Shown here: positions 21,731-29,810 of the stretch, one piece after another
Numbering within the stretch: the stretch's first letter is position 1
How the letters are laid out: every line of letters begins with the position of its first letter
Origin: Pigmentiphaga sp. NML080357
GTDB lineage: Bacteria; Pseudomonadota; Gammaproteobacteria; Burkholderiales; Burkholderiaceae_B
Length of the DNA stretch: 64,000 nt
Assembly (NCBI RefSeq): GCF_002188465.1
Contig: NZ_NINW01000058.1
Coordinates: 62,001 to 126,000, forward strand
Direction: 5' to 3'
Program-made: the position numbers and the translations under genes
The notes under the pieces: generated by a model
The model's input: the letters and a program-made list of their open reading frames with translations, nothing else
Told to the model about the DNA's origin: nothing
The model's database searches: none

Positions 21731-22630
21731 ATGAGCAAGCTGGATCTGACTGACCTGCGCCTGCTGCAATCCCTCAACGAGACAGGCACCGTCTCGGCCA
21801 CCGCGGACGAGCTGGGCCTGAGCCAGCCCTCCGTCAGCATCCGCCTCGGCAAGCTGCGCCGGCATTTCAAGGACCCGCTGTTCGTCCGCACTTCGGCCGG
21901 CATGGCGCCCACGCCTCGGGCCTCGTCGTTGACGCCGGCCGTGCAGACCGCGCTGGCGCTGTTCGACGGCAGCGAGGGCCGCGAGCCCACTTTCGACCCG
22001 GCCACCTCCGATCGCGTCTTCCGCATCTGCATGACCAACACCGGGCAGATGGTCGTCCTGGCCCGCCTGCTGAATCGCCTGAGCGAGGTCGCCCCCGGCG
22101 TGCGCATCGAAGTGCGGGACCTGGACCCGGACACGCCCCGCCGCCTGGAGACCGGGGAAGCCGACCTGGCGATGGGCTATACGTCCAGCATGCAAGCCGG
22201 CTTCCACCAGCAGAAGCTGTTCAGCGAGCACTATGTCTGCCTCGTTCGCGCCGGCCATCCGCGCATCGGGGCAAAACTCACGAAATCCCAGTTCCTGTCC
22301 GAATCCCACGTTGCCGTCGTCACGACCGGCACGGCTCACTGGCTGCTGGACAAGGCCATCGACGATGCCGGCATCACCCGGAAGACCGCCCTGTGGGTGC
22401 CGTCGTTCCTGGGGCTGGAGGAAATCGTCGCCAGGACCGACCTGCTGGCGCTCGCCCCCATCCACCTGGCGCGCATTCTCGCCGCGCACGGCACCGTCCG
22501 ATATCTCAAGGTGCCGTTCGAACTCCCTTCCTACCTGGTGCGGCAATATTGGCACGAACGCTACCACCGCGACCCGGGATGCAAGTGGCTGCGCGCCGTC
22601 GCGGCCGACATATTCGCCGCGGAACGCTAG
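21731..22630 (+). CDS. LysR family regulator of the gentisate operon (NahR/PcpR-like)
   Basis: LysR-type regulator of 299 aa. The N-terminal winged helix (LDLTDLRLLQSLNETGTVS, then LSQPSVSIRLGKLRRHFKDPLFVRTSAGM) carries the 'DPLFVR' turn typical of the NodD/NahR/PcpR branch that senses aromatic inducers. The effector domain follows from about residue 95. It is divergent from the gentisate operon and separated by 140 nt holding two identical-type dyads, so it most likely activates that operon in response to 3-hydroxybenzoate or gentisate. Confidence 0.92.
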   Translation: MSKLDLTDLRLLQSLNETGTVSATADELGLSQPSVSIRLGKLRRHFKDPLFVRTSAGMAPTPRASSLTPAVQTALALFDGSEGREPTFDPATSDRVFRICMTNTGQMVVLARLLNRLSEVAPGVRIEVRDLDPDTPRRLETGEADLAMGYTSSMQAGFHQQKLFSEHYVCLVRAGHPRIGAKLTKSQFLSESHVAVVTTGTAHWLLDKAIDDAGITRKTALWVPSFLGLEEIVARTDLLALAPIHLARILAAHGTVRYLKVPFELPSYLVRQYWHERYHRDPGCKWLRAVAADIFAAER

Positions 22631-22715
22631 GGCGGCCGGGGAACTCACCGCGAGCCAGGCACGACGCTTGCTGAGGATCGCCCACCTCAGTGAGAGGGGC
22701 ACTTTGGAGAGTTCC

Positions 22716-23192
22716 ATGAACAAATCGACCATCCCGGCCATGCAAAAGGCCGCCCTGAGCCTCCTGCTCGACGACCATCGCAACGCGAAAAAGCTTTTCA
22801 AGCAATTCAAGGAAGCCGGGTCGGACGCGGAAAAGGAAGAAATCGCCCAGACGGTCTGTAAGGAATTGACCATCCACACCATGCTGGAAGAGGAGATTTT
22901 CTATCCCCTCATCCGCCGGGAAGGCGGCCAGCCGTTCGCCGACATGCTGGACGAGGCGGTCGTGGAGCACGCCAGCGCCAAGGACCTGATTTCGCAGGTG
23001 CAGGCGATGCGCCCCACGGACGACATGTACGACGCCAAGGTCACCGTCCTGGGCGAGTACATCAACCACCACGTCAAGGAAGAAGAAGAAGAAATGTTCC
23101 CCAAGATCGTGAGCAAGAAGATCGACCTTCGGGAAGCGGCGGAAATGATGGCTGCGCGCAAGGAAGAGCTGATGGGAACCGTGGCGGCCTGA
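22716..23192 (+). CDS. Hemerythrin domain protein (HHE type)
   Basis: Cytoplasmic four-helix di-iron protein of 158 aa. Candidate ligands are His21, His54 and Glu58 (HTMLEEEIF), His85 (VVEHASAKD), His118/119 and Glu123 (INHHVKEEEEEMF), the pattern of the hemerythrin HHE family. Such proteins bind O2 or NO or handle iron and oxidative stress. The ATG is preceded by TTGGAGAG. It is followed by a hairpin and then by a second hemerythrin, suggesting a local O2-handling pair. No membrane or signalling domain is attached. Confidence 0.9.
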   Translation: MNKSTIPAMQKAALSLLLDDHRNAKKLFKQFKEAGSDAEKEEIAQTVCKELTIHTMLEEEIFYPLIRREGGQPFADMLDEAVVEHASAKDLISQVQAMRPTDDMYDAKVTVLGEYINHHVKEEEEEMFPKIVSKKIDLREAAEMMAARKEELMGTVAA

Positions 23193-23214
23193 CGCCCCGG
23201 CGAGGCGGGACGGA

Positions 23215-23238
23215 GGCGGGAGGCCACGGCCTCCCGCC
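23215..23238 (+). terminator. GC-rich hairpin after the first hemerythrin gene
   Basis: The arms GGCGGGAGGCC and GGCCTCCCGCC (11 nt each, exact) are separated by two bases, 22 nt after the stop codon. There is no T-tract, so termination is possible but not certain. Confidence 0.45.
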
Positions 23239-23340
23239 CCAGGCGCGCCGGGGCCCGGCGCAAACCTCATATACTTGCAATATACGGGGGGTTGCCTCCC
23301 CGGCAGGTGTACGTCCCTACCTCGCTGATGTCCAAGACCC

Positions 23341-23820
23341 ATGAAGCAAGAACCCACGTTGCGCGACGAGAGCGCACCCCGTCCGGAAAGCGATACCAGC
23401 TTTCTCTGGTCCGATGCCCGGCTGCTCGGATTCAATCCCATGGACGATTCGCACAAGGAGTTCTATGACGTTGCGTTTCGCCTCCTGACCTGTACCCAGG
23501 ACTCTGCCGCGGCCGCGCTCGATGCGTTCGAAGCGCACTTGAAGGAGCACTTCGGCCAGGAGGAGGAATGGATGCGCACCACGGGCTTCCCGCCCTCCGA
23601 TTGCCACGTGCAGGAACACGAAGCGGTCATGAGTTCCACGCGCGAGGTCCGGGAACTGTTCCTCAGCGGCCAGGCGAACGTGGAGCTGGTCCACGATTTC
23701 GCCATCCACCTTTTCCAGTGGTTCCCCGGCCATGCCGACTACCTGGATGCGGCCCTGGCCGCCTGGATGAGCAAGCGAGCCTACGGGGGCAAACCGGTCG
23801 TCCTGCGGCGCAAGGTGTAG
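23341..23820 (+). CDS. Bacteriohemerythrin
   Basis: Bacteriohemerythrin-type protein of 159 aa with the complete set of di-iron ligands at family spacing: His38 (MDDSHKEF), His70 and Glu74 (HFGQEEEWM), His89 and His93 (CHVQEHE), His131 and Asp136 (WFPGHADYLD). The full set means it should bind O2 reversibly. It lies 148 nt after the HHE-type protein on the same strand. The N-terminal 20 residues are extra to the fold. O2 storage or delivery to the ring-cleaving and hydroxylating oxygenases nearby is an attractive but untested role. Confidence 0.92.
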   Translation: MKQEPTLRDESAPRPESDTSFLWSDARLLGFNPMDDSHKEFYDVAFRLLTCTQDSAAAALDAFEAHLKEHFGQEEEWMRTTGFPPSDCHVQEHEAVMSSTREVRELFLSGQANVELVHDFAIHLFQWFPGHADYLDAALAAWMSKRAYGGKPVVLRRKV

Positions 23821-23847
23821 CAAGGTGAGCAAGCCGGCACCGGCTTA

Positions 23848-24677
23848 CTACGAGGAGGGCGCCTTGCCCCCGCCTTGCAGCCCCTCGAACACCCGGCCCA
23901 GCCACTCCTGCCAGCGTGGCTCGCTGGCCGCGGCGTGCTGTCCGGCATCGTCGCCATACAGGTAGAGCGCCACGCTGGCGTTGGTGGCCTCGCCCATCCG
24001 ATAGGTACCGATCAGGGCGACCCCGGGGCCGGGGCGGTCCAGGCGCAGCATGACATAACGTTGCGTACCGCTCTGCTCGATGCGCTCGACCACGCCCGAT
24101 AGCGCCTCGGGTTGCGCCGGGGTCGTCCTTCGCTCCCCGACATTGGCGCCCGCAAGGCCCAGGCTTGCGGTCAGGCGTTTCCAGACTTCCAGGTGATCGG
24201 CCGGCACGCTTGCCATGACGAAGGCCGATGCCGCCTTTTCCCCCGCGAAATGCGCGAGATAGATGCGCAACACTTCGAAGAACGCCGGCCAGCCTTGCTC
24301 GAACCCCTCCAGATGGCATCCCAATCGTCCTCGGCGGCCGATAGCGCATGGGTCATCCGGACAAGGCAGCCATCGCCCGGACGCGCGGCCAAGGTGATCT
24401 CCGTGGCGACGGGCGGCGCACCCTCGAACCATTCCCGCTCCACATAGCCGAAGCGCGAAGGAGGCTCCCAGGCCGTCACTTCGCCGGCGGAACTGCCATT
24501 CGGCCCGAAATCGAACCGGATGGCGCCGCCCACGCGCTCCTCGATCCGGGTCTTGGTGAACCAGGCGGTATTGCCCGGGCCGGTAGCCAGGGCCCGCCAC
24601 GCCTGCTCGGGCGTACCGGGTACGACCAGCGCCATCTCGACCCAACGCTTGCCGTGTTCGTCTTTCCTGATGGGCAT
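23848..24677 (-). pseudogene. SRPBCC (AHSA1-like) domain protein, broken by one frameshift
   Basis: START/AHSA1-fold protein that would be 276 aa. The first part (from ATG 24677, preceded by GAAAGGAG) reads through MALVVPGTPEQAWRALATG to SAAEDDWDAIW. The homologous continuation GFEQGWPAFFEVLRIYLAHF lies in another frame and runs to the stop at 23848. Joining the two needs one extra base near 24308-24311, where family members have W-E-G-F; the sequence reads TGGAGGGG and looks one G short. Either a recent inactivating mutation or an assembly error. Both halves keep normal codon use, so decay is recent at most. It sits between hemerythrin and MobA genes. Confidence 0.82.
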
Positions 24678-24775
24678 GGAAACTCCTTTCTGGTTGGAGC
24701 AGCGGCGCCGGAGGGCGGACGAAGCGGCCCCGGCCTGAGATAATGACGTGTCCATTTTGCCAAATCCGACGTGCC

Positions 24776-26719
24776 ATGCAATTCCATCTGAACGGGTTCA
24801 AGCCCGGCGACCCCGAAATCTCCGAGCCCGCCGCGCAAGCCGCGGGCGCGCGTGCCGACACCCTGCCCGAGGAAGTCGACGTCCTCATCGTGGGCAGCGG
24901 CCCCACCGGCCTGACCCTGGCGACGCAGCTGGCGGCCTTTCCCGACATCAAGACCTGCATCGTCGAGCAGAAGCCCGGACCGCTGAGGCTCGGCCAGGCC
25001 GACGGCATCGCCTGCCGCACGGTGGAGATGTTCGAGGCCTTCGGTTTCAGCCGGCGCGTGCTCAAGGAAGCCTACTGGGTCAACGAGACCACGTTCTGGA
25101 AGCCCGACGACACGCGGCGCGAGCACATCGTGCGCAGCGGCCGGATCCAGGACACCGAAGACGGCCTCTCCGAGTTCCCCCACGTCATCCTCAACCAGGC
25201 CCGCGTGCACGACTTCTACCTGGAGGTCATGCGGAACTCCCCGTCGCGGCTCGAGCCGGCCTATTCGCGCCGCCTGCTGGAACTCGCCGTTGCCGAATCC
25301 GCAGTGGGCGGCTCGGCCAGCCATCCGGTCACGGCGCGTTTCGAACGCGTCGACGACGCGCACCGGGGCCAGGTCGAAACCGTGCGCGCCCGCTTCGCCG
25401 TCGGCTGCGACGGCGCCCACAGCACCGTGCGCAAGTCGCTCGGCCGCGCCCTGCATGGCGAGTCGGCCAACCAGGCCTGGGGCGTGATGGACGTTCTGGC
25501 CATCACCGACTTTCCCGACATCCGCCTCAAATCGGCCATCCACTCCGCCAGCGAAGGCAGCGTGCTGATCATCCCTCGCGAGGGCGGTTACCTCGTGCGC
25601 CTGTACATCGAACTCGACAAGCTCAACGAGAACGAACGGGTCGCCAACCGGCAGATCACCGCCGACCGCCTGATCGCCGCCGCCCAGCGCATCCTGCGCC
25701 CCTATACGCTGGAGGTGAAGGAGGTCGCGTGGTGGTCCGTGTACGAGATCGGCCAGCGTCTGTGCGACAAGTTCGACGACGTGCCCGAGCAGGAGGAGCA
25801 TGCCCGCCTGCCGCGCGTTTTCATCGCCGGCGACGCCTGTCACACGCACAGTCCCAAGGCGGGCCAGGGCATGAACGTCTCCATGCAGGACGGCTTCAAC
25901 CTCGGCTGGAAGCTCGCCTCGGTCCTTCGCGGCCAGAGCAGCCCGCAGATCCTGCACACCTATTCCAAGGAACGCCAGACCGTCGCCAAGGAACTGATCG
26001 ATTTCGATCGCGAGTTCGCCAAGATGTTCAGCGCGGCCCCCAAGGATCCCACCAAGGACGACGGCGAGGGCATCGACCCCGCCGAGTTCCAGCGCTACTT
26101 CGTCAAGCAGGGGCGCTTCACCGCCGGCACCGAGACCCGCTACTACCCGTCCATCATCAGCGCCGAACCCACCCACCAGGAACTGGCCCAGGGCCTGGTC
26201 ATCGGCATGCGCTTCCATTCCGCGCCCGTCGTCCGGCTGGCCGACGCCAAGCCCATGCACCTGGGGCACACGGTCAAGGCCGACGGCCGCTGGCGCGTGT
26301 TCGCCTTCGCCGACGCCCAGGACCCGTCCTCCCCCGCGTCCCCCATCCATGCGCTGTGCGAGTTCCTCGCCGGCTCGCCGCTCTCGCCGGTCAGGAAATA
26401 CACGCCCGCGGGCATGGACGTGGATAGCGTGATCGACGTCCGCGCCGTTTTCCAGCAAGGACACCGCGCGCTGGCGCTCAGCGCCATGCCGGCCTTCCTG
26501 CTGCCGCGCAAGGGCCGCTACGGGTTGATCGACTACGAGAAGATGTTCTGCCCCGACCTCAAGAGCGGCCAGGACATCTTCGATATGCGCGGCATCGACC
26601 GCCGGCGCGGCTGCATGGTAATCGTGCGGCCCGACCAGTATGTCGCGCATGTGCTGCCGCTGGACGCATACGGCGAACTCGCGGGGTTCTTCGACGGATT
26701 CATGGTGGAGGCGGGCTAG
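24776..26719 (+). CDS. mobA: 3-hydroxybenzoate 4-monooxygenase, MobA-type
   Basis: Flavoprotein hydroxylase of 647 aa in the phenol 2-monooxygenase family. Its start MQFHLNGFKPGDP, length and overall layout match Comamonas MobA (639 aa), which converts 3-hydroxybenzoate to protocatechuate. FAD motifs: GSGPTG (40-45), DG in AVGCDGAHSTVRKSLG, GD in RVFIAGDACHTHSPKAGQGMN. The C-terminal thioredoxin-like domain ends with RRGCMVIVRPDQYVAHVLPLD. ATG 24776 begins at the conserved N-terminus; an upstream Met would add 11 unrelated residues. It is apparently monocistronic and its last 20 nt overlap the convergent acyl-CoA dehydrogenase gene. Confidence 0.9.
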   Translation: MQFHLNGFKPGDPEISEPAAQAAGARADTLPEEVDVLIVGSGPTGLTLATQLAAFPDIKTCIVEQKPGPLRLGQADGIACRTVEMFEAFGFSRRVLKEAYWVNETTFWKPDDTRREHIVRSGRIQDTEDGLSEFPHVILNQARVHDFYLEVMRNSPSRLEPAYSRRLLELAVAESAVGGSASHPVTARFERVDDAHRGQVETVRARFAVGCDGAHSTVRKSLGRALHGESANQAWGVMDVLAITDFPDIRLKSAIHSASEGSVLIIPREGGYLVRLYIELDKLNENERVANRQITADRLIAAAQRILRPYTLEVKEVAWWSVYEIGQRLCDKFDDVPEQEEHARLPRVFIAGDACHTHSPKAGQGMNVSMQDGFNLGWKLASVLRGQSSPQILHTYSKERQTVAKELIDFDREFAKMFSAAPKDPTKDDGEGIDPAEFQRYFVKQGRFTAGTETRYYPSIISAEPTHQELAQGLVIGMRFHSAPVVRLADAKPMHLGHTVKADGRWRVFAFADAQDPSSPASPIHALCEFLAGSPLSPVRKYTPAGMDVDSVIDVRAVFQQGHRALALSAMPAFLLPRKGRYGLIDYEKMFCPDLKSGQDIFDMRGIDRRRGCMVIVRPDQYVAHVLPLDAYGELAGFFDGFMVEAG

Positions 26720-27863
26720 CGGCCTTGATCTCATCGCGCAACCCGGCGGCGACCCTGGACAGGTGATAGTCGGTGTCGCCCAGCGTGGCCTCGATCACGG
26801 TCAATCGCTTGAAGTAATGGCCGATATTCAGCTCCTCGGTAAGCCCCATGCCCCCATGCAGTTGCACGGCCTGCTGGCCGACGAACCTGGCGGCTTCCCC
26901 GATCACCGCCTTCGCTCCCGATACCGCACGGATCCGTACGCACGCATGATCGCTGTCCGCATACCTGGCGGCCAGAAGGGCCATGGACCGCGCCTTCTCC
27001 AGTTCGATGGCCATTTCGGCAACCCGGTGCCGAAGCGCTTGCTGTGCGCCCAGGCGGGCGCCGAACTGGTGGCGGGTCCGCAAATGCTCCATGGTCTGCC
27101 TAAGCAAGGCGCGCATGCAGCCGATGGCTTCGCCGCACAGGGCGGCCGTGCCCTGGTCCAGCACTTTATGGATGGCCGCCAGGGCCGGCGCCTTCAAGCG
27201 CAAGCGCGCCTCGTCGGGAACCATCGCACGATCGAGCCGGACCTCCGCGAAATTCGTTCCGTCATGGGCCTGCCGTGAATACCGGGTTACCCCGGGGGCT
27301 CCGGAGGCAACCAGGAACAATTGCTCGCGGTCCAGGCCGGCAGCGGGCTCTTCGATCCGCGCCGATACCAGCAGCCAATCGGCGTACCCGCCGCCCACGA
27401 TGAAACTCTTGTCTCCCGTCAAAGTCCAGCCTTTGCCCGTGTGCGTCGCACGCGTCGCGAAACGCTCCGCGTCGTATCGGGAATCCGGCTCGAAATGGGC
27501 CAGCGCCATGGTGGCCCCTCCGGACATGAGCTCGCCCAGAAGATGGCGATGCGAACCGGAGTCGCTGCAAGCCAAGAGATTGCCGGCCAGCACGACCGCC
27601 CCCAGGTAGGGCTCGAGCATGAGCCCATCGCCGATTTCCTCCATGACCACCATGACGTCGCGGCTACTGCCCCCCAGTCCGCCCGCCTCTTCGGGCAAGG
27701 CCACGCCCAGGATGCCCATTTCGGCGAGGAACCGCCACGCCTCGGGGCAATATGCCCGCTCTCGTTCGAGGGCCCGGCGATGCTCGAAGCCGTAATGTCT
27801 ACGTACATAGCGGACGAGGGCTTCCCGGACGCCCTCCTGCTCCTGCGTAAGGTTGAAATCCAC
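26700..27863 (-). CDS. Acyl-CoA dehydrogenase, small-subunit type (PimD-like)
   Basis: Acyl-CoA dehydrogenase family flavoprotein of 387 aa. It has a typical N-terminal helical domain (DFNLTQEQEGVREALVRYV), a middle beta-domain (ADWLLVSARI), and the C-terminal domain with RTRHQFGARLGAQQALRHR and QLHGGMGLTEELNIGHYFKR. The start is a GTG at 27863: it begins exactly at the conserved N-terminus, has AGGGGCAG upstream, and leaves a 13-nt gap after the preceding dehydrogenase. The pair resembles two-subunit enzymes such as pimeloyl-CoA dehydrogenase PimC/PimD and actinobacterial FadE heteromers. The acyl-CoA substrate is unknown. Confidence 0.88.
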   Translation of the reverse strand: MDFNLTQEQEGVREALVRYVRRHYGFEHRRALERERAYCPEAWRFLAEMGILGVALPEEAGGLGGSSRDVMVVMEEIGDGLMLEPYLGAVVLAGNLLACSDSGSHRHLLGELMSGGATMALAHFEPDSRYDAERFATRATHTGKGWTLTGDKSFIVGGGYADWLLVSARIEEPAAGLDREQLFLVASGAPGVTRYSRQAHDGTNFAEVRLDRAMVPDEARLRLKAPALAAIHKVLDQGTAALCGEAIGCMRALLRQTMEHLRTRHQFGARLGAQQALRHRVAEMAIELEKARSMALLAARYADSDHACVRIRAVSGAKAVIGEAARFVGQQAVQLHGGMGLTEELNIGHYFKRLTVIEATLGDTDYHLSRVAAGLRDEIKAASPPPP

Positions 27864-27876
27864 AGTCTGCCCCTGC

Positions 27877-29079
27877 CTAGATATCCAGGACCTTCGCGAT
27901 GATGTTCTTCTGGATCTCCGTGGATCCGCCGTAAATCGTCGTCTTGCGCATGTTGAAATAGGTAGGCGTGAAACCGTCATCGGAAGGCATGCGCCATCCC
28001 GGGGCGTCCCGCGCCTCGCTGTCGCGCCTGGAATCGAGCGCCCCATGAGGTCCGATAGCCAGCAGCGACACCTCGGACAGTTGCTGATGCACCTCCGAGC
28101 CCACCACCTTCAAGACGGATGCGCCGATATCCGAAACCGCCACGTCCCGATCTCCGGACAGCACCCGGAGGTTGAGCACTTCCAACGCCTGCAAGGCCAA
28201 CTCTGCCCGTGCGAGCCTGGAGAGGAACAACGGATCGTCGACCAGCTTGCCGCCGTAATTGCCGGGATAGCGCCCCGCGGCCGATTTGAGCCGGCTCATC
28301 GCCGCCTGCGCCCTTCCCACCCGGGCGATGTCCGAGCGCTCATGCTGAAGCAGGTACTTGGCGTAGGTCCAGCCCTCGTTCTCTTCCCCGATAAGGTTCT
28401 CCCGGGGTACGCGCACATCGCGGAACCAGACCTCGTTCAACTCATGTTCGCCGTCTATCGTCGGAATGGGGCGGACCTCGATGCCCGGGCTTGCCATGTC
28501 TATCAGCAGGAACGAAATGCCTGCCTGGGGCTTGCCGGAGGTTCGGGTGCGGACCAGGCAGAAGATCCAGTTCGCATGGTGCGCCAGCGTCGTCCAGATC
28601 TTCTGTCCATTGACGACGTAGTGCTCGCCGTCCAGGACCGCGGATGTCTTGAGCGAAGCGAGGTCCGAACCGGCGCCCGGCTCCGAATACCCCTGCGCCC
28701 ACCAGTGCTCCAGCGACAGGATCCTGGGCAGGAAGAAGGACTTCTGTTTCTCGGTGCCATAGCGCATGATGACCGGCGCGACCATGTTCAACCCGAACGG
28801 GATTTCCCGCGGTGTTCCCGCGAGCGCGCATTCGGTATCGAACAGGAAACGCCGGAGCGGATCCCAGCCGGTACCGCCATACTCCACCGGCCAGCCCGGG
28901 CCGCCCCAGCCATGGCGATGCAGGATGCGCTGCCAGCGCACATGGTCGTCCCGCTCCCAAGGCAGTCCCGCTTCCGCCTTGCGGCGCAGGTCCTCCGGGA
29001 AATTGCCCGCGATGAACGCCCTCACCTCGTCGCGGAAGGCGCGCAACTCGTCGCTCAACTCCAGGTCCATGTCCATCAT
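27877..29079 (-). CDS. Acyl-CoA dehydrogenase, large-subunit type (PimC-like)
   Basis: Acyl-CoA dehydrogenase of 400 aa: N-terminal ELSDELRAFRDEVRAFIAGNFP, middle domain YSEPGAGSDLASLKTSAVLDGEHYVVNGQKIWTT, and C-terminal KTTIYGGSTEIQKNIIAKVLDI. Classical single-subunit enzymes carry the catalytic base as Glu in 'YEG' at that last motif; here it is YGG, as in subunits of heteromeric dehydrogenases. The start at 29079 overlaps the hydrolase stop by 4 nt; ATGs at 29076 and 29070 follow the GGAGGG site at more usual distances and are equally possible. Probably forms an alpha2beta2 complex with the next gene product. Confidence 0.9.
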   Translation of the reverse strand: MMDMDLELSDELRAFRDEVRAFIAGNFPEDLRRKAEAGLPWERDDHVRWQRILHRHGWGGPGWPVEYGGTGWDPLRRFLFDTECALAGTPREIPFGLNMVAPVIMRYGTEKQKSFFLPRILSLEHWWAQGYSEPGAGSDLASLKTSAVLDGEHYVVNGQKIWTTLAHHANWIFCLVRTRTSGKPQAGISFLLIDMASPGIEVRPIPTIDGEHELNEVWFRDVRVPRENLIGEENEGWTYAKYLLQHERSDIARVGRAQAAMSRLKSAAGRYPGNYGGKLVDDPLFLSRLARAELALQALEVLNLRVLSGDRDVAVSDIGASVLKVVGSEVHQQLSEVSLLAIGPHGALDSRRDSEARDAPGWRMPSDDGFTPTYFNMRKTTIYGGSTEIQKNIIAKVLDI

Positions 29080-29783
29080 CCCTCCAGACGGATTTCCGCC
29101 CAGGCCTGCAAGGCGATGTTGACGGCCTCGGGGCGCTCGAGCGTGCACAGATGGCCGCATTCGGGAATGACGACCAGCCGGCTATTGGGAATGGCCGAAG
29201 CCATCTCCCTGGCATGGGAGGGCGGCGTGATGGCGTCCGCATCGCCGACCACGATAAGTGTCGGGCAGGCGATCGCCCCCAGTCCGGGCCTGGCGTCGGG
29301 CCGTCCGCCAATTGCCTCTTGCTGGCGCAGATAGCCGGTCAGGCCGACCTCGTCGGTCATCGTCCGATGCGTGGCCCGCAACGCGTCGTCGGTTTGCCGG
29401 GACGGGTGCACGTTCTTGGCGTAGTGCAGAGGAGGAATCGCGACGTAGTCGCCTTCCCGCGCGACGGCAACCCGCGCATCGCGAATTTCCTTTTCCGCCG
29501 GCGTATCCGGGCGCGCGCTGGTAGCGAGCAACGCGACCTTCCCGATCCGTTCAGGCGCTCGTCTCAACATTTCCAGGGCCACGAAGCCGCCGAGCGACAG
29601 GCCGACCAGGGCAAAGATCGGCGGCGCGGTCTCGAGCATGGATTCGGCCAGGCCCTCGACGGAATTGCTGACCCTGTGGTCGCACACCGTGACCGGGCCG
29701 TACTTCCACAGCAGGGGCAGCTGATGCTGGAACAGCCTGGCTGAACAGTTCAGCCCGGGAATGAGCAGTATTGGCAAAGACAT
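29076..29783 (-). CDS. Alpha/beta hydrolase
   Basis: Small alpha/beta-hydrolase (235 aa). It has the oxyanion segment LLIPGLNCSARLF, nucleophile elbow GLSLGG (Ser63), the acid in VVGDADAITPP and the His in CGHLCTLERP, so the triad is complete. The short lid is typical of carboxylesterases and C-C bond hydrolases such as MhpC or enol-lactonases. In an operon with an acyl-CoA ligase and acyl-CoA dehydrogenases, it may open a lactone, ester or ring-cleavage product, or hydrolyse a CoA thioester. Function not determinable from sequence alone. Confidence 0.88.
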   Translation of the reverse strand: MSLPILLIPGLNCSARLFQHQLPLLWKYGPVTVCDHRVSNSVEGLAESMLETAPPIFALVGLSLGGFVALEMLRRAPERIGKVALLATSARPDTPAEKEIRDARVAVAREGDYVAIPPLHYAKNVHPSRQTDDALRATHRTMTDEVGLTGYLRQQEAIGGRPDARPGLGAIACPTLIVVGDADAITPPSHAREMASAIPNSRLVVIPECGHLCTLERPEAVNIALQAWAEIRLEG

Positions 29784-29810
29784 CGCGTACTCCGGAAGAC
29801 AGCATTCAAA

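Noticed and set aside
24171-24755. The upstream half of the SRPBCC region as a complete 194-residue gene.
   Set aside because: After WDAIW its residues lose all family resemblance, while the other frame continues the fold exactly; a frameshift explains this better.
24476-26734. A 750-codon open frame antisense to mobA.
   Set aside because: Same cause: high-GC codon bias leaves the opposite strand open. The encoded sequence is Gly/Ala/His/Arg-rich and resembles no known family.
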